Assembly: GCA_023053575.1 (NCBI GenBank)
Contig: JAKZAP010000001.1
Location: 9,564,849 to 9,628,848, forward strand
DNA: 64,000 nucleotides
Reading direction: 5' to 3'
From: Branchinecta lynchi
Lineage: Eukaryota; Arthropoda; Branchiopoda; Anostraca; Branchinectidae
Below the pieces are notes generated by a model, which worked only from the letters and a program-made list of their open reading frames with translations, did no database searches and had not been told where the DNA came from. Positions 61,342-64,000 of this stretch are shown here, one piece after another. How positions within the stretch are numbered: the first letter of the stretch is position 1; each line of letters begins with the position of its first letter. Position numbers and translations under genes: made by a program.

Positions 61342-63996
61342 TTAATCGGGTTCAGGAATGAAAAACTGGCTAATAATTTCATGGGCTGAAAGGGCAGGAT
61401 GTTTGTGGAGGGAAAATAGATTTGAATGCGAACGAAAAAGTGTATTAACACTATCCTGAACATTAAAATTCGAAACCAATTTACGATTACGAAAAGATTT
61501 TGGAAGATACATCAGAAATTTACAATACTTGAAAAAACAACTTCTCAAATTTTTAACATCTTTTTTCCTTAGGATATGGTAAACTCCGGAACAATTGTGG
61601 ATATATGGGCCGCAAAAAGCACTATACAACTTTCCGAGCGCCTTGCGTGAATATTTTCCTCTATTTGGGACCAAACGCCCGTAACCAAATCTAATGGAAT
61701 TTGATACTGATTTTAAAATAGAGGAGCACGTTAAAGATAATGTGGATTTGAAGGTAAGCCCGAGCCATTTCAGCGACTCAGACGAAAAAATAGAAAAAGA
61801 ACCAATTGCAACAGAAGAGCGCTCAGAGGTTGTTGTGCGACCGAAACAAAGATATTCACATTTTGACAGATTTATCTCAAGTCCGATGTCTGAAAGTTTG
61901 TTTGCTAAAATTTTCATATTTTTAGAAAGAGTGGATTTTGTACGGCTGACTAGGAGGATATCATCAGCATACGCAATGTAGCTGATCGAAATCTCCTTGA
62001 ACAAATATGCAGGAAGAAGAGAATCCAAACAATCAGAAATCGCAGACTTAAATATATACGGTGACAAAACTCCACCTTGGCGAACTCCATGGTTCACTGA
62101 AATATTTTCCGATAACTGACCCTGCCATTTTACCCGAATGCTGGAATTTGCGTACCAATACTTTAAAAGGCAAAGAATAGAAGAATTGACTCCAGAACGA
62201 GCAAGCGAATACAAAGCTTGAGAATGGACAACGTTATCAAAAGCCCCAGAGATGTCTATGGAACAAATGTGGATGGTTGATCTGTTTCGAGTGGCCTGTC
62301 GCATTATTTTGGTCAGAACGTGGTGAGCATGCGCACAACCCGTACCATCCCTGAAACCCAATTGCATATTTCCAAAATTGCCTTTTTCAAGAAGTTCGGG
62401 AAGAAGGACATACTCAAAAATTTTACTGACTGTACATGATACTGTAATCGGACGGAAACTATTGCACAGTTCAGGGTCCTTGCCTCGCTTAAGGACAGAT
62501 GTTACGGTTCCAACAAGGAAGCTATTCGGGACCTGAGATTGGGAAAGAAACATTTGGAACAGTAGTTGTAGATGTTGGATCAGAACAGGACATTCAGTTT
62601 TGAAGAACTCTGAAGAAATACCATCGATATCGACAGATCCAGTCTTTTTTAGTCTGTAAACAGCCTTTTCGACAGCATTACTAGTAACCGCAAAAACAGA
62701 AGACTGAGAAATTTTAACAGGGAGAAACCTTGAAAGTAAAGAGTCGAAAAATTGTTGCACGCGCATATTGCACTGAGTGAACAAGTTGCGATAATGGTTT
62801 ATCCAGTCAGAGGAGGTCAATTTTGACGGAGACACTGCACAACACTTGTCCGAAAGAAGAACTTTATTCCAAGACTTGCGGTCTGTAGGGGCATCAGCGC
62901 CATTTAAACGTGCGGATTTCAAACAAAACTTATACTCCCGCTTTGTCTTCTTTTTAAGGTCAAACACGGTTCCACTGATAGGGCGTCCACAAGCTATCCA
63001 TAGTCTCAACCAAAATTTCGCATGATTTTTGGCTTTCTTGACCTCCGGACAAACGCTCCAAAGCCGCTTTCGGGTTCCAACCCTAACATTTTCGAATGGT
63101 ACGGCTACGTTAGCGGCAGTCTTCAAGCAATGAACGACCTCAGAGTAATAAAAGTTCAAGTCGATGGAGGAACCAGTCACATGGAGACTAGTCTGGAGTA
63201 AGTGGAACGGAATTTTCACAGCTGTCAAAAGGGTGGTCAGTGTAGCTATATAAAGTACGGGATCTAAACGATTCCAGTTCCTTTTCTTGATCCATGTCTG
63301 AGGTTGAGACGTAGTGCTTTTAACACAATCGGCGGGGAGTGCCAATTTGAAAGTCAACGGCAGATGGTCATCTTCAATTTTTTCGTCGTCAACTTCAACC
63401 GTTCCATCAGCTACAGATGGATGGGAGACTATAAGGTGGTCAAGGTTCGAAACGGTTCCGCCACGATTGTGTCTGTAGGTATACGGCAAGGACTTCTCTA
63501 CGATACAATACCCGCTAGGAAGAGACTCGGTAAACAGGTCAGTGCGTATCGAAGGAGCCTGGATGTTGGTATTCAAATCACCAACAAGAATCCAGTTAAG
63601 ACCTTTGCTACTGATGTCTGAAAGGAGAGACTTGATCTTGTTACAAGATTTAGCAAATAATCCAAATGAAGCGAGGTTGCGACGGTCGCATGGAAGATAT
63701 GCGTTAACTAGAACGAGATCGCCAAACTGTACAGCTAGCATCAGTCTATCCGAAAGAAAGACAGTTGGAGGTCTGAGGCAACAGGAAGAACGGATAAAAA
63801 TTGCTAGTCCACCGGAAGGACGGCCTCTCGTTTTTCTAGCAGGTTGCACGAATATATAGTGATCGACCGAACGGCGCAGGCTGTTGGCACTAGTAGTGGA
63901 AAGAAGATGCTCTTGAAGGAACAGCACATCAGTTTCGGAGAGTAATCGATCCAGTTCAAGGTCCTTATCTTTCGTCCCATTTATGTTCAAAGACAC
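61342..63996 (-). mobile_element. Non-LTR retrotransposon (LINE) ORF: AP endonuclease + reverse transcriptase, 5' cut by window edge
   Basis: An 884-codon ORF with no internal stop. N-terminus SLNINGTK and FLQEHLL are the Asn and Glu motifs of an apurinic-type endonuclease; WILVGDLNTN and HLPLTF are later endonuclease motifs. Reverse transcriptase blocks follow: RPITVSCTVSKIFE, QLGFRDGTGCAHAHH, SIDISGAFDNVV, GVRQGGVLSP and the catalytic YADD at 61960-61971 (residue about 676). No RNase H or LTR is seen. Clade not resolved; the motifs recall CR1/Daphne-like LINEs. The frame has no start before the window end, so the element continues beyond base 64000. An intact ORF suggests recent activity. 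Confidence 0.9.
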
Positions 63997-64000
63997 ACAT

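Noticed and set aside
61694..61981. 95-codon plus-strand ORF
   Set aside because: Antisense shadow of the LINE reverse transcriptase around YADD.

Overview
The window looks like nuclear DNA from an invertebrate animal, most likely an arthropod or other ecdysozoan. Coding sequence is broken into GT-AG introns of about 0.4 to 9.5 kb. One of the two genes is a chitin deacetylase with a chitin-binding and an LDLa domain, the architecture of arthropod/nematode group I enzymes. Introns and intergenic DNA are full of DNA-transposon remnants, LINE pieces and minisatellite-bearing repeats. The species cannot be named from the sequence.

Region 1 (1-36720, + strand): the 3' half of a giant Fat/FAT4-type cadherin. 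Eight exons run from 5098 to 36382 and join in frame into 2,643 residues. They encode about 13 cadherin repeats (the first partial), four EGF domains, LamG, EGF, LamG, a transmembrane helix and a long cytoplasmic tail. The 5' part of the gene lies upstream of the window. A 4.9-kb exon (23376-28266) carries most of the ectodomain. Two tRNA-Thr(UGU)-like sequences sit in an intron.

Region 2 (36720-41061): a repeat-filled spacer. It holds an inverted pair of one repeat family and a minisatellite-like array split by a non-autonomous hAT transposon with an intact 8-bp target duplication.

Region 3 (41062-59702, + strand): the complete chitin deacetylase gene. Eleven exons encode 552 residues: signal peptide, CBM14, LDLa and a NodB-type deacetylase with all its metal and catalytic motifs visible.

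Region 4 (59932-64000): nested repeats, ending with an 884-codon LINE ORF (AP endonuclease plus reverse transcriptase, minus strand) cut by the window edge.

The two genes are functionally separate: tissue polarity and growth signalling at the membrane, and cuticle chitin modification outside the cell. The most unusual signal is a small repeat whose core resembles a minimal type I hammerhead ribozyme. It occurs as a 501-bp insertion with two direct copies 399 bp apart and a 10-bp target duplication (60195-60695), as a solo copy with an 11-bp duplication (46722-46846), and as two decayed antisense copies. This is the layout expected of a retrozyme or a non-autonomous Penelope-like element. A second notable family (8 copies) starts with the palindrome TTTTGGGATCCCAAAA and carries an internal array of roughly 135-bp units.
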